From: CAADGU01 sp964581605
GTDB lineage: Bacteria > Chloroflexota > Anaerolineae > Promineifilales > Promineifilaceae
Assembly: GCA_964581605.1 (NCBI GenBank)
Contig: CAZOPF010000006.1
Span: 1-64,000, forward strand
Direction of reading: 5' to 3'
Length of the DNA stretch: 64,000 nt
The notes beneath the pieces were generated by a model. It was not told where the DNA came from and made no database searches. It saw nothing but the letters and a program-made list of their open reading frames with translations. This document shows, one piece after another, positions 32,203 through 41,588 of the stretch (position 1 is the stretch's first letter; every line of letters begins with the position of its first letter). The position numbers and the translations under genes were made by a program.

Positions 32203-32242
32203 ACCGTTTACCACTGGCTGCTCACTGTCTACTGTCCACTAA
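32203..32242. repeat. AGTGGAC/AGTGAGC heptamer array
   Basis: Between the GT4 stop and the nucleotidyltransferase start. On the minus strand AGTGGAC AGTAGAC AGTGAGC AG encodes the last residues VDSRQ and stop TGA of the glycosyltransferase. Confidence 0.8.
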
Positions 32243-33325
32243 CTGCCGGTAGGTTTTTTCCAGTTCGGCGACTTTGTCGGCCAGGTTAAAGTGCGTAAGG
32301 ATGCGCTGCTGCCCGGCACGGCCGTATTGCTGGCGTAGAGATGGGTTAGCCAACAAGATGGCTAAGGCATCAGCCAGGGCGGGGGCATCATCGGGGGGGA
32401 CAAGCAGACCAGTTATGCCATCTTGCACCAGTTCAGGCACACCGCCAACGGCCGTAGCTACCACCGGCAACCTGGCCGCCATTGCCTCCATGATGGCGGC
32501 GGGCAGCCCCTCTGAGCGGGAGGATAACACTTTAATGTCGGCGTCGGCCAGAATCGCGGAGACATCGGCGCGGCGGCCCATGAAGGTGATGTAGTCGGCC
32601 AGGTGCAGATCGCGGCTGAGTTGTTCCAGGGCAGCGCGGCGTTGGCCATCGCCCACCAGGAGCAGGTGAAAGTTGCTTCCTTGCTGGTGAAGCAGGTGAG
32701 CAGCGTGGATGAGGGTTTGCTGGTCTTTAACTTTGCGCAAGTTGCCTACGGAGACGATGATGGGGATGTGGGGGGGGATGGTGAGTAACGGCCGTATCTG
32801 CCGGGGTGCCGCCTGCATAAAAGGGGCAGCATCCAGGCCGCTATGAATGGCGCGAATTTTGGCAGCAGGCACATGGGCCTGGTCAGAAAGCCAGCGTGCG
32901 CCGGCCTGGCTGTTGGCAATGTAGAGGTCTACCCATCGGCTGGCCCCTTTTTCCACGTAGCGCGGCCACCAATTGCTGCTGCCCACGCTGCGCTGCCCGC
33001 AAATGATGCTGGCCTGGCTATAGCGACGGGCGGCGATGCGCCCCAGCAGGTTGGCGCGTGTGCCAAAGATGTGAATGATATGGGGGGATTGGCTGATGAG
33101 GAGTTGGCTGAGATCGCGCCAGATGTGGGACAACGGCCGTTGGTGATAACACAAATGCACTGGCTGGCATCCGGCCGCCCGGTAGAGGTCGCTGATTGGC
33201 CCTGGCTCATCCAGAAAACAGATCTGCACCTGCTGATGGTGTAGGCCGCACCAGGTGCGAAAGTTCATTATCTCTGTGCCGCCAATCTGAGCACCCGTTT
33301 GCAGCCATATGATACGAAGGGGCAT
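32222..33325 (-). CDS. GT4-family glycosyltransferase
   Basis: 367 aa from MPLRIIWLQTGAQIGGTEI, the normal GT4 opening with the GGTE donor loop; a longer reading would start within a repeat. GT-B fold: second domain begins at PIIVSVGNLRKVKDQQ, and the EX7E catalytic signature is EGLPAAIME followed by MAARLPVVATAVGGVPELV. Adds a sugar from a nucleotide donor to the lipid-linked glycan on the cytosolic side. No ribosome site precedes the ATG because the leader is an AGTGAAC array, and the last residues VDSRQ are repeat-encoded, so both ends of the gene touch repeats. Confidence 0.88.
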   Translation of the reverse strand: MPLRIIWLQTGAQIGGTEIMNFRTWCGLHHQQVQICFLDEPGPISDLYRAAGCQPVHLCYHQRPLSHIWRDLSQLLISQSPHIIHIFGTRANLLGRIAARRYSQASIICGQRSVGSSNWWPRYVEKGASRWVDLYIANSQAGARWLSDQAHVPAAKIRAIHSGLDAAPFMQAAPRQIRPLLTIPPHIPIIVSVGNLRKVKDQQTLIHAAHLLHQQGSNFHLLLVGDGQRRAALEQLSRDLHLADYITFMGRRADVSAILADADIKVLSSRSEGLPAAIMEAMAARLPVVATAVGGVPELVQDGITGLLVPPDDAPALADALAILLANPSLRQQYGRAGQQRILTHFNLADKVAELEKTYRQLVDSRQ

Positions 33326-33375
33326 GACAGTGCACAGTGGGCAGTGAACGGTCTCCACCGTTTACAGTTCACTGA
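33326..33375. repeat. AGTGCAC/AGTGGGC/AGTGAAC heptamer array with inverted copy
   Basis: CAGTGCACAGTGGGCAGTGAACGGT followed by ACCGTTTACAGTTCACTGA, a hairpin with 7-bp rhythm, filling the gap between two glycan genes and touching both the stop codon of one and the start of the other. Confidence 0.8.
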
Positions 33376-33376
33376 T

Positions 33377-35314
33377 TTATGGGATAACAGGCGAGGGAGC
33401 GTTTCGCTCTTGCCGGTTTATAGTCAGTGAGGTCACGGGGGGAGCGGCCGTTTCGCCAGCCATTGGGGTGTATTCGGGAATCAACGATTTTAAGCCACGT
33501 AGGATGGCGACTTCGTCATTTTGGTGGGCGGCCGTTTCCAACACATGGATCATATCATCCAGGTCGGTAGGCACAAAACGGCTGGCGTTTTCCGCCACGA
33601 ATATCTTTTCATGCCAGGTGCGGGTGTAGCTTTCGCCTTCAACAAACAGTTCTTCATACAGTTTTTCGCCTGGCCTGATGCCTGTGATAACAATGTCAAT
33701 ATCTTGCCCTACCTTGAGGCCAGATAGCTCGATGAGATCGCGCGCCAGCTCTTGAATTTTGACCGGCTCGCCCATGTCTAACACAAATACCTCACCGCCG
33801 CTGCCTAACACGGCCGCTTGCAAAACCAACTGCACCGCTTCAGGGATGGTCATAAAGAAGCGGGTCATATCGGGGTGAGTGATGGTCAGGGGGCCGCCGG
33901 CGGCAATTTGTTTTTTGAAGGTGAGAATAACGCTGCCCCGGCTGCCTAACACATTGCCAAAGCGGACGGCCACATACGGCCGTCCACTTTTTTCTGCGGC
34001 CTGGTGCACCAATAGTTCGGCCGCCCGTTTACTGGCGCCCATCACACTGGTGGGGTTAACCGCTTTGTCGGTGGAGATCATCACAAAATGGGAAACGCCA
34101 ACAGCCTGGGCCGCAAGGAGCAAATTGCGTGTGCCCACAACGTTATTGGTGATGGCCTCACCGGGGTTTTGCTCCATAAGGGGGACATGTTTATGCGCTG
34201 CTGTATGAAAAATTATCTGCGGCCGATATTGCTGGAAAATGGCTTCAATGCGGTCGGGAAAACGGGTGTCGGCGATGAGGGGCCGAATGGGTACATTTTT
34301 ACCTGGCGGCAGTGAGCGCAATTCGTGGTATGTTTCAAAAATGGAGTTTTCCCCATGCCCCAGGAGGATGAGTTGGGCTGGTTCAGAGCGGCAAATCTGG
34401 CGGCACAGTTCGCTGCCAATGGAGCCGCCGCCCCCGGTAACAAGCACACGTTTGCCGCGCAGGAGGGTGGTAACGGCCGTAATATCTGTTTGGACCGGTT
34501 CGCGGCGCAGCAGGTCTTCAATATCCACATCACGCAGCTGGTTCACCCGCACGGCCCCATCCAGCAGTTCATAGATACCGGGGATTGTTTTGGCCTGCAC
34601 CTGGGCTTCTTCGCAAATATCCACAATCTGGCGCACTGTTTTGCCCGGCGCAGTGGGCATGGCAATAACAACCTGGCGCACATCCAGTCGTGCGGCCAGT
34701 TCAGGAATGGCGTCGCGCTGGCCCAACACCCGCACCCCCTGGATGCGTATGCCCTGTTTGGCCGGGTCGTCATCCACAAAGCCAATTGGCACCATGCCCA
34801 ACTGGGGGTTGCGCTGCATCTCGCGGGCGATCATGGCTCCGGCATCGCCGGCCCCGGCAATGAGGACATTTTTGCCTGGCGGTAGGCCATGCAGGCGGTA
34901 TTGGTAGCGGACGTAAGAGCGCACGGTGAGGCGGGGCACGGCCGTTGCGCCTAAGGCCAGCATAAAAAAGATGGCCGGAATAGAGCGGGGCAACACCCAA
35001 TTAACAGGTAACACATAAAGAAAAACAAAACAAAAGAGGGAAGCGCAGACGGTGGCCGTGCCCACAGAAACAATCAAAAGAATCATTTCGTCCACAGAGG
35101 CATAGCGCCAGAACCGGGCATAAACACCCAATCTGAAAAAGGAAAAAGTGGTGGCGATGACGGCCGTGAGACCAAAGAGAATAAAGGGCGGCCAATATTC
35201 TCCCAGATCAAACTCTTCTAGCCGCAGCACAAAGCTGGTATACGCCGCCAACCAGAGCAGCACAATATCCAGAATGAAGAAGTGCCGGTTACGAATTCGG
35301 TTTAACAACAACAA
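33377..35314 (-). CDS. PglF/WbpM-type UDP-GlcNAc 4,6-dehydratase
   Basis: 645 aa, full length of membrane-bound CapD/PglF proteins. Four N-terminal helices (residues ~10-120), a first Rossmann module VLIAGAGDAGAMIAREM near 155, and the catalytic SDR domain with VTGGGGSIGSELCRQI near 293, TAAHKHVPLME and MISTDKAVNPTSVMGASKRA, where the SM-x3-K arrangement replaces Tyr as in this subfamily. It converts UDP-GlcNAc to the 4-keto-6-deoxy sugar, first step to UDP-diacetylbacillosamine. Followed upstream in the operon by aminotransferase, acetyltransferase and phosphoglycosyl transferase genes in the Pgl order. Confidence 0.92.
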   Translation of the reverse strand: MLLLNRIRNRHFFILDIVLLWLAAYTSFVLRLEEFDLGEYWPPFILFGLTAVIATTFSFFRLGVYARFWRYASVDEMILLIVSVGTATVCASLFCFVFLYVLPVNWVLPRSIPAIFFMLALGATAVPRLTVRSYVRYQYRLHGLPPGKNVLIAGAGDAGAMIAREMQRNPQLGMVPIGFVDDDPAKQGIRIQGVRVLGQRDAIPELAARLDVRQVVIAMPTAPGKTVRQIVDICEEAQVQAKTIPGIYELLDGAVRVNQLRDVDIEDLLRREPVQTDITAVTTLLRGKRVLVTGGGGSIGSELCRQICRSEPAQLILLGHGENSIFETYHELRSLPPGKNVPIRPLIADTRFPDRIEAIFQQYRPQIIFHTAAHKHVPLMEQNPGEAITNNVVGTRNLLLAAQAVGVSHFVMISTDKAVNPTSVMGASKRAAELLVHQAAEKSGRPYVAVRFGNVLGSRGSVILTFKKQIAAGGPLTITHPDMTRFFMTIPEAVQLVLQAAVLGSGGEVFVLDMGEPVKIQELARDLIELSGLKVGQDIDIVITGIRPGEKLYEELFVEGESYTRTWHEKIFVAENASRFVPTDLDDMIHVLETAAHQNDEVAILRGLKSLIPEYTPMAGETAAPPVTSLTINRQERNAPSPVIP

Positions 35315-35344
35315 CCTCCTTGCACTGTGATTGGGCCAATCGCC

Positions 35345-36469
35345 TTACAACGTCCGAATAATTTCCACCACCCTCGCTCGATCAGCAGGGGAGAGATTTG
35401 AGCCGGAGGGCAGGCACAAGCCGTCGGTAAAGAGGGCTTCAGCTACCGCTCCACCCACAACAGTATACCCGGCAAAAACAGGCTGCAAGTGCATCGGTTT
35501 CCAGACAGGGCGGGCTTCAATGTTCTCAGCTTCCAGCGCCAGCCGCACCGTTTCCCGGTCTGCGCCAAACTGCATGGGGTCAATGGTGAGCACCGTTAGC
35601 CAGCGGGAATGTCTTCCCCAGGGGGCTTCTGGCATAAAGGCGATGCCTGGCAAATCACTCAATTCCTCGCGGTAAAAAGCAAAATTGGCCCGCCGCGCCT
35701 GCACCCGCTCCTCCAAAACTGGCAACTGCCCCCGGCCAATGCCAGCCAGGATGTTGCTCATGCGGTAGTTGTAGCCGATTTCAGAATGCTGGTAATGGGG
35801 AGCAGGGTCACGCGCCTGGGTGGCCAGCTTGCGGGCATGGGTGATGAGGGCTTCGTCATCTGAAACGAGCATACCGCCACCAGATGTGGTGATGATTTTG
35901 TTGCCGTTGAAGGAAAAGATGCCGGCCGTGCCCATTGTCCCTGGCGTTTTGCCATGATAGGTTGCGCCTAATGCCTCGGCCGCATCTTCAATGAGCGGTA
36001 TGCCATGCTGTTGGCAGGCAGCCAGGATGGGATCGATGTCTGCGCTCTGGCCATAGAGGTGAACGAGGATAACGGCTTTGGGCAATTTGCCTTGCCGCGC
36101 CCGTTGATGGACTGTTTCGGCCAGCAGGGCCGGGTTCATGTTCCAGGATTCTGGTTCGCTATCAATGAATGTGGGGTAGCCACCCTGGTAGAGAATGGGG
36201 TTGACACTGGCGGAAAAGGTAAGGGTGGAAACCAGCAGTTCATCGCCGGGGCCAATGCCTAGATGGAGGAGAGCCAGATGGAGCGCGGCCGTGCCGGAAC
36301 TGAGCGCGGCCGCGTGTTGTGCGCCCACAACTTCACAAAATTCCTGTTCAAAGGCGTCTACATTTGGCCCAAGCGGGGCCACCCAGTTGGCGGCAAACGC
36401 TTCCTGAATGTACTTTTGTTCATGCCCGGACATGTGGGGGGGGGAGAGATAGACACGTTGCTTTGTCAT
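35345..36469 (-). CDS. PglE-like DegT/DnrJ aminotransferase
   Basis: 374 aa PLP enzyme. The Schiff-base lysine is in FSFNGNKIITTSGGGML (~residue 185); other landmarks are ALSSGTAALHLALLHLGI, IEDAAEALGATYHG (PLP-binding Asp) and SEIGYNYRMSNILAGIGRGQ. Transfers an amino group to the 4-keto sugar made by the PglF-like dehydratase. Begins MTKQRVYLSPPHMSGHEQKY, a pattern typical of PglE/LegC-type members. Its ATG overlaps the stop of the acetyltransferase gene by 4 bp (ATGA). Confidence 0.92.
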   Translation of the reverse strand: MTKQRVYLSPPHMSGHEQKYIQEAFAANWVAPLGPNVDAFEQEFCEVVGAQHAAALSSGTAALHLALLHLGIGPGDELLVSTLTFSASVNPILYQGGYPTFIDSEPESWNMNPALLAETVHQRARQGKLPKAVILVHLYGQSADIDPILAACQQHGIPLIEDAAEALGATYHGKTPGTMGTAGIFSFNGNKIITTSGGGMLVSDDEALITHARKLATQARDPAPHYQHSEIGYNYRMSNILAGIGRGQLPVLEERVQARRANFAFYREELSDLPGIAFMPEAPWGRHSRWLTVLTIDPMQFGADRETVRLALEAENIEARPVWKPMHLQPVFAGYTVVGGAVAEALFTDGLCLPSGSNLSPADRARVVEIIRTL

Positions 36470-37110
36470 GGTTGTACTTTGAAAATGGGGTGTGCGGGAA
36501 CGCCAACGGCCGTAACACCCTCTGGCACATCATCTATTACAACGGCCCCTGCGCCCACCGTACACCAGTCACCAATTGCTCTTTGGGGGGCAATAACGCC
36601 CCCAATGCCTATCAGGCTACCCATACCAACCCGAACGTCGCCGCCTAAATGTGCGCCGGGAGCGATATGGGCAAAGTTGCCTATCTGGTTGTGGTGATCA
36701 ACCGTACAGGCCGTATTGAGAATGACATGGCTGCCAATAACGGTGCCGGTATTGATAACGACGTTGGCAGCAATCATGCTGCCTGAGCCAATCATTACAT
36801 CGGGGGCAATGACGGCCGTTGGGTGGCGGGCAATGAAGAATGTGGCGCCCTGTGCCTGGAGCCACCCGGCCACCTGCTGCCGAATGTGGTTGCGGCCGAT
36901 GGCGACTACGAATGCATCACAGTCCAGGCGTGGGAAGTCGGCCGTTTTGCCCAGGACGGGCAGGCCGGCCACCGTTTGCTGCTGCCAGGCAGGGTCGTCA
37001 TCCAGAAAGCCCAGCGGTTCAACAACCTGTCCAGCGTCGTGCATACGCCGCAGAATATCGGCCACAACCTGCCCGTGCCCACCCGCGCCTACAATCAATA
37101 CCCGTGTCAT
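36466..37110 (-). CDS. PglD/NeuD-like sugar O/N-acetyltransferase
   Basis: 214 aa. An N-terminal Rossmann-like domain (VLIVGAGGHGQVVADIL) precedes a left-handed beta-helix of hexapeptide repeats. The catalytic His lies in NTACTVDHHNQIGNFAHIAPG (~residue 129), and VGMGSLIGIGGVIAPQRAIG is the next coil. It acetylates the amino sugar to give UDP-diacetylbacillosamine or a close relative. Four-base overlaps with the genes on both sides indicate tight translational coupling with the PglE-like and PglC-like proteins. Confidence 0.92.
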   Translation of the reverse strand: MTRVLIVGAGGHGQVVADILRRMHDAGQVVEPLGFLDDDPAWQQQTVAGLPVLGKTADFPRLDCDAFVVAIGRNHIRQQVAGWLQAQGATFFIARHPTAVIAPDVMIGSGSMIAANVVINTGTVIGSHVILNTACTVDHHNQIGNFAHIAPGAHLGGDVRVGMGSLIGIGGVIAPQRAIGDWCTVGAGAVVIDDVPEGVTAVGVPAHPIFKVQP

Positions 37111-37718
37111 TTTGGCTGGCTGCCCTGGAACGGCTCGATAGTGGCCTGGCCGGGTTGGTTAATATCGCTGCGTTTAAGGGCGATGATGAGGGTACGCAGG
37201 AGTATTTTCAGGTCGAGCCGAAATGAAATGTGTTTCACATACCAGAGGTCACAGGCGAATTTGTCTTCCCAACTGAGGGCGTTACGGCCGTTCACCTGTG
37301 CCCAGCCGGTTATGCCGGGTCTGGCCTCGTGGCGGCGCATTTGTTCTGGGGTGTAAAGGGGGAGGTATTGCATCAGCAACGGCCGTGGCCCCACCAGGCT
37401 CATCTCTCCTTTGAGGACGTTGAACAATTCAGGTAGCTCATCCAGGCTGGTACTGCGCAGGAATTTGCCAAAAGCTGTCAGCCGGTCAGCGTCTGGCAGC
37501 AGTTTCCCGGCTGCGTCACGCCCGTTGGTCATGGTGCGAAATTTGTAAATGGTAAAGGGGCGGCCGCGCAAACCGGGGCGTTCCTGCCGAAACAAAACAG
37601 GCGACCCCAGCTTCAGGCGTACCAGGCCGGCAACTGTTAGCCAGACCGGGGCGAGAAGGATTAGTGCGGTTAATGCCATGGCTACATCAAACCATCGTTT
37701 GCCAAATCGCCTGTACAT
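37107..37718 (-). CDS. PglC-like phosphoglycosyl transferase
   Basis: 203 aa, the short monotopic type. Re-entrant N-terminal membrane helix (FDVAMALTALILLAPVWL), then FTIYKFRTM, the catalytic Asp-Glu dyad in STSLDELPELFNVLKGEMSL, SLVGPRPLLMQYLPLY, and the C-terminal RPGITGWAQVNGRNALSW. It moves a phosphosugar, predicted diacetylbacillosamine phosphate, to undecaprenyl phosphate and starts lipid-linked glycan assembly on the inner leaflet. The gene end overlaps the acetyltransferase start by 4 bp. The promoter side is lost in the repeat and assembly gap at 37727-37885. Confidence 0.93.
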   Translation of the reverse strand: MYRRFGKRWFDVAMALTALILLAPVWLTVAGLVRLKLGSPVLFRQERPGLRGRPFTIYKFRTMTNGRDAAGKLLPDADRLTAFGKFLRSTSLDELPELFNVLKGEMSLVGPRPLLMQYLPLYTPEQMRRHEARPGITGWAQVNGRNALSWEDKFACDLWYVKHISFRLDLKILLRTLIIALKRSDINQPGQATIEPFQGSQPK

Positions 37719-37726
37719 AAGGGGAA

Positions 37727-37885
37727 GTGAGTGGAGTACAGTGAGCAGTGAGCNNNNNNNNNNNNNNNNNNNNNNNNNNNNNNNNNNNNNNNNNNNNNNN
37801 NNNNNNNNNNNNNNNNNNNNNNNNNNNNNNNNNNNNNNNNNNNNNNNNNNNNNGTGAGCTGTTTGCTATTCGCTGTTCACTCTCT
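37727..37885. repeat. AGTGAGC heptamer array interrupted by scaffold gap
   Basis: AGTGAGC AGTGAGC before the gap and GTGAGCTGTTTGCTATTCGCTGTTCACTC after it. On the minus strand the right part encodes the tail VNSE and stop of the GT4 gene that ends at 37866. Confidence 0.75.
37754..37853. other. Assembly gap of 100 N
   Basis: Exactly 100 N between the GT4 stop and the PglC-like start. The real distance and any gene in it are unknown. Confidence 0.98.
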
Positions 37886-39068
37886 TTTCAGCCAACAGCC
37901 GGGCGTATTCCGCCTTGACTTTGGCAAAGATTGACCGTTCGTCAAATTGTTCTTCAGCCATTTGCCGCCCACTCTGTCCCATTTGCCGCGCTTTGTCTGG
38001 ATTTGTGAGCAGGTCAAGAATGGCGTTTGCCAGAGCATTTACATTGCCTAAGGGGACAAGCAGGCCATTACGGCCGTGTTCCACCGCCTCTCGACAACCG
38101 CGAATGTCCGTCACAATGCAGGGCACACCCATGGCCGACGCTTCCATCGGCGAACGGGGAAAGCCTTCGCGGTGGGAGGGCAGCACAAACACATCCATCA
38201 GCGCATATAGTTCTGGCATATCCTGGCGCATCCCGGTAAAGATGCAGGCATCGGCCAGGCCGTAATCGGCCGCAATTGCAGGGGAGAGCGCATCCTCTTT
38301 TTCTACATCCAGTGGGCCAATGATGAGCAAGCGAGCATGTGGTAGTTGGGCTGTTACCTGTTGGGCGGCCGCCAGCAGTTCTAAAATTCCTTTTTCGGCC
38401 ACCAGCCGCCCTACAAAACCAATAACGGGCGTGTCGTCAGGAATACCTGACGCCGTGCGCGTCTGTTGAATGGTGTGAGTGGACAGGCGTTCTCGATGAA
38501 AACGGTGTATATCTATGCCGTTGCCTAGATATTTGATTTTGTCAGGGGGGCAGATGTGTTGCGTCACGGCCGTGACCATATCCTCCTGATTTTGGGACAA
38601 GATTACATCTGAACAACGCGCTGCCACCTTTTCCAGTGTTATGTAAAAGTTCCGCCAGAAAGGTTTCATTCCCTCATGGAAGTAGAAGCCATGCACGGTA
38701 TTGACAATGACTGGCGTACCGGCCAACCAGGCAGCCACCTGCCCCAATAATCCCGGCTTGGGGTTATGCGTATGCACAATGGCAAATCGCTCCCGGCGAA
38801 TGGTTTGGTATAGCCGCCAGAGAGAGAGCAGATCAGCCAGGGGGGAAAAAGTGCGGGTCATGGGCACGGGTATATGCCGGATACCGGCCATTTCCAATGC
38901 AGACACATCTGGCCCCGGCGCAGAAATACCAGCTACCTCATACCCTTCGTTTTGCAAACTGTGCAGTTGGTTCAGCAGCAGCAGGCGCAGGGAGAGGTCA
39001 ATGGTGGTGATGTGGGCGATTTTAAGGGGGGGGGCGTGAGAGGGTACGGCCGTGTCTTCAACCAGCAT
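37866..39068 (-). CDS. GT4 glycosyltransferase, PglA-like
   Basis: 400 aa GT-B enzyme. N-terminal domain with LKIAHITTIDLSLRLLLLNQ and VHTHNPKPGLLGQVAAWLAG; C-terminal donor domain with GFVGRLVAEKGILELL and the EX7E motif EGFPRSPMEA followed by MGVPCIVTDIRGCREAV. Position next to the PglC-like gene and resemblance to PglA/EpsD-type enzymes suggest it adds the second sugar to the undecaprenyl-diphospho-bacillosamine. The first 14 residues (VEDTAVPSHAPP) are a hydrophilic tail, so a later start is possible. Its end is encoded by an AGTGAAC repeat. Confidence 0.88.
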   Translation of the reverse strand: MLVEDTAVPSHAPPLKIAHITTIDLSLRLLLLNQLHSLQNEGYEVAGISAPGPDVSALEMAGIRHIPVPMTRTFSPLADLLSLWRLYQTIRRERFAIVHTHNPKPGLLGQVAAWLAGTPVIVNTVHGFYFHEGMKPFWRNFYITLEKVAARCSDVILSQNQEDMVTAVTQHICPPDKIKYLGNGIDIHRFHRERLSTHTIQQTRTASGIPDDTPVIGFVGRLVAEKGILELLAAAQQVTAQLPHARLLIIGPLDVEKEDALSPAIAADYGLADACIFTGMRQDMPELYALMDVFVLPSHREGFPRSPMEASAMGVPCIVTDIRGCREAVEHGRNGLLVPLGNVNALANAILDLLTNPDKARQMGQSGRQMAEEQFDERSIFAKVKAEYARLLAEKRVNSE

Positions 39069-39069
39069 A

Positions 39070-40389
39070 TTATGGAGCAGGGGTCGGCAAAGAGGTGCTT
39101 AATGCTTTCTTTCTTGCCAGAGGTGCGCCCAGGACAATGATTTCAAAACCTGACAAGATAACCAATAGCAGCCAATAGGTGCGGTCCGTCATGGCGCGAT
39201 TGTAAGCCCAACTGATGTGCATACTCCACAGAGCAATCATCAAGAGCATAGATGAAAGTTCATAAGGAGAATTTCTGGCCTGCCGAAAAAGACGGAAACT
39301 ACCGATCAACACATAAGCTGTCAGCACCAGATACATGACAAAGCCAATTAATCCCAATTCTGCCAGGAATTTTTGCGGGGTGCTGTGCATTTCATGCCCG
39401 GTTGGCGAATAGGGCGAATCATAAAATGCCCCCCAGCCAATACCCATAATCGGATGATCGCTAACAGCGTTCCACATTCCCTGGCGCTGCAACAAGATAA
39501 AGTTCTCATCGTCAGATAGAACATCTTCATCACCAGCAAAAGCTCGTAGACGGTCTTCAATTGTTAACACCCGTTCTTGAAAGAACAAGGTACTGGGCAA
39601 ATACGAGGCGCCCCTGCCAAAATAGAGTAAGGCAAAGAAACCGAGGCTTAACACAAAAACTGGCACAATTTGATTGTAGTTACGACGAAAAGAATACAAT
39701 AGACCGGCACTCAGCAAGGCAAAACCAGCTATCAGGGCCAGATAGACAGAACGCCGCCCAGAAACGGCAACTCCATACAAAATCAATAACATGCAAAGGT
39801 AAAGCAAGGCTCTTTCACGGAACGAAACTTCGGGATAACTAATGTATACCAGAACAAACCAGAAAGAGGAGGCCATATAGATGCCTACATGCACACGGTT
39901 GCGAAAGGGGCCGGAGGCGTTAATGTCGCCGCCAGAGAGGAAACCGTCTATAGTTACCCACAGTGCGGCAATGACGGCCGCATAAGCCAGAAAACGAAGC
40001 AAGTAGCGCAGTAATGGAGGATAAAGAATAAACCAATTGTAAAAAGCCAGCAGCAGCGCTATCCCATAAAGCAGTAACAACCATTGGGTTACTCCCCAAA
40101 ACGGCCGTTCGCTAAACTTCAGCAAATCCATGGCGGCCAGCAAGAGGATCAAAATCAGGATACGCCCTAAAAAGTGATTATAAACCGGCAAATTCTGGCG
40201 CAAAAAATAAGCGAGCGTACCCAGGATAAACAGGGCCGAAACCAGTTCAAATGGGCCGATATTATTGGCAACGCCAGGCACCAGGCCAAAACCTGTGAGA
40301 TAGGTCATACTGGCCATTAATCCCAGCCATACAAGTAAAAGGGCGGGAATGGTTGGGCTGTTTCCAGAGGGTGAAGAGGTCTGGTTCAT
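39070..40389 (-). CDS. O-antigen polymerase-like membrane protein (Wzy)
   Basis: 439 aa with 10-12 helices and a large outer loop (~residues 270-345). The loop carries QRQGMWNAVSDHPIMGIGWG and, after it, GHEMHSTPQKFLAELGLIGF, the Wzy_C-like HxxxQxFLAELG pattern. Polymerises or ligates lipid-linked glycan units on the outer face of the membrane. It is one of two such proteins in the locus (other at 29621-30973), so one may be polymerase and the other ligase or protein O-glycosyltransferase. Overlaps the next upstream gene by 4 bp. Confidence 0.85.
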   Translation of the reverse strand: MNQTSSPSGNSPTIPALLLVWLGLMASMTYLTGFGLVPGVANNIGPFELVSALFILGTLAYFLRQNLPVYNHFLGRILILILLLAAMDLLKFSERPFWGVTQWLLLLYGIALLLAFYNWFILYPPLLRYLLRFLAYAAVIAALWVTIDGFLSGGDINASGPFRNRVHVGIYMASSFWFVLVYISYPEVSFRERALLYLCMLLILYGVAVSGRRSVYLALIAGFALLSAGLLYSFRRNYNQIVPVFVLSLGFFALLYFGRGASYLPSTLFFQERVLTIEDRLRAFAGDEDVLSDDENFILLQRQGMWNAVSDHPIMGIGWGAFYDSPYSPTGHEMHSTPQKFLAELGLIGFVMYLVLTAYVLIGSFRLFRQARNSPYELSSMLLMIALWSMHISWAYNRAMTDRTYWLLLVILSGFEIIVLGAPLARKKALSTSLPTPAP

Positions 40390-41588
40390 GCTGTTAATTG
40401 GGCAATGAGGGAAGCGACTTGCCCGGTAGCCCCGGAGCGAAAGGTCAGGTTTTTTTGCAAATAATCGGCCGTTGCCATCTCATCCAGCCCTTGACCATGT
40501 AACAGGTGTTGCAGCCGGGTTGTCATCGAACCGGCTACATTCGATTCATCCTGCTGCCAGCACAACCCTACTGCAGCCCCACCACTAACATAATCATGCA
40601 CAAAACCAACGCCTGGTATTTCTAATACGCCTAGAGGTACGCCAAAGAGCAATGCCTCCAGTCCGGCTGTTGAAGCCATCACCACTGCTGCCTGTGATAA
40701 CAAAAAAAGTGGATACAGAGGTGACTGTCCCAAGACGGTGGTTTGTTCAGCCAGCCCCAATTGGCTAACAACTTTTTGAAAATCAACAACTGATTCGCGG
40801 GCATGAAGTTTGATGATCAAATGAAGTTCCGGGTCAGCAAATAGCGGTGTTATGTGTGCAAGAAAACGGTGTATCAGTGCCATCTTCTCTTTGGTAGAGC
40901 AATAACCCTGATCATCAATGGGATTGGATAACAGCAGTAAATTTGTCTGCCCAAAACGATGAGTTGCTCTTAATTGGGCCACCTGTGGTTGCCAATCGGT
41001 TATGCCGATATGGTCAAAGCGGGGGCTGCCGGTGCAGTGAATGATTTCTGGCAGCGCACCCTGAGCACGGAAGTAGGCGGCACTGCTTTCACCCCAGGCA
41101 GCAATAGCGGCCGCACCGCCACTGCCATACACATCTTGTTCCTTATCTATAGGCAAAGGAAAACGGATGCCTTCTTGCATGAGGAGGAAGGGGATGTTAC
41201 GGCCGTGTAACATCTGCACCACATGGTCATAAGGAAAAGCAGCGTCATTTGGTAACACAACCAGGTCTGGTTTTTGCTCAAGCTGTTGCAAAAACGGCCG
41301 TTGCAGCACTGTGCGCCAGCTTACCTCCCGCGCCGCCCTACGCAGCCAATCAGCCCGCCAACCGCCCTGTTTGCCAGCCGACGGTGCGGAGCGAATCTGC
41401 CGGTCTGGAATAGAAACAAACGCATCGGCCGTTGGAAATGAACCCACCGGGGATGGAAAACCCCGAAACGGGCATAACGAGATAACCCGGCAATAATAAT
41501 CCCCCAGCTGCTTCAATTGGGTGATGACGGGCTGCATCATAGCCACATGATGGCCAGGGTTGGAAATGATAAAATCAATGGACGGCAT
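40386..41588 (-). CDS. GT-B-fold glycosyltransferase-like protein, unassigned family
   Basis: 400 aa. Opens with IDFIISNPGHHVAMMQPVIT, a donor/acceptor Rossmann start, and shows QEGIRFPLPIDKEQDVYG, GAAAIAAWGESSAAYFRAQG, CTGSPRFDHI and in the C-terminal domain ASTAGLEALLFGVPLGVLEI, which is like UDP-GlcNAc 2-epimerase or capsule GT-B proteins. I do not recognise the exact family. Overlaps neighbours on both sides (4 bp and 14 bp), so it belongs to the glycan operon and likely transfers a sugar or a phospho-group to the glycan. Confidence 0.65.
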   Translation of the reverse strand: MPSIDFIISNPGHHVAMMQPVITQLKQLGDYYCRVISLCPFRGFPSPVGSFPTADAFVSIPDRQIRSAPSAGKQGGWRADWLRRAAREVSWRTVLQRPFLQQLEQKPDLVVLPNDAAFPYDHVVQMLHGRNIPFLLMQEGIRFPLPIDKEQDVYGSGGAAAIAAWGESSAAYFRAQGALPEIIHCTGSPRFDHIGITDWQPQVAQLRATHRFGQTNLLLLSNPIDDQGYCSTKEKMALIHRFLAHITPLFADPELHLIIKLHARESVVDFQKVVSQLGLAEQTTVLGQSPLYPLFLLSQAAVVMASTAGLEALLFGVPLGVLEIPGVGFVHDYVSGGAAVGLCWQQDESNVAGSMTTRLQHLLHGQGLDEMATADYLQKNLTFRSGATGQVASLIAQLTA

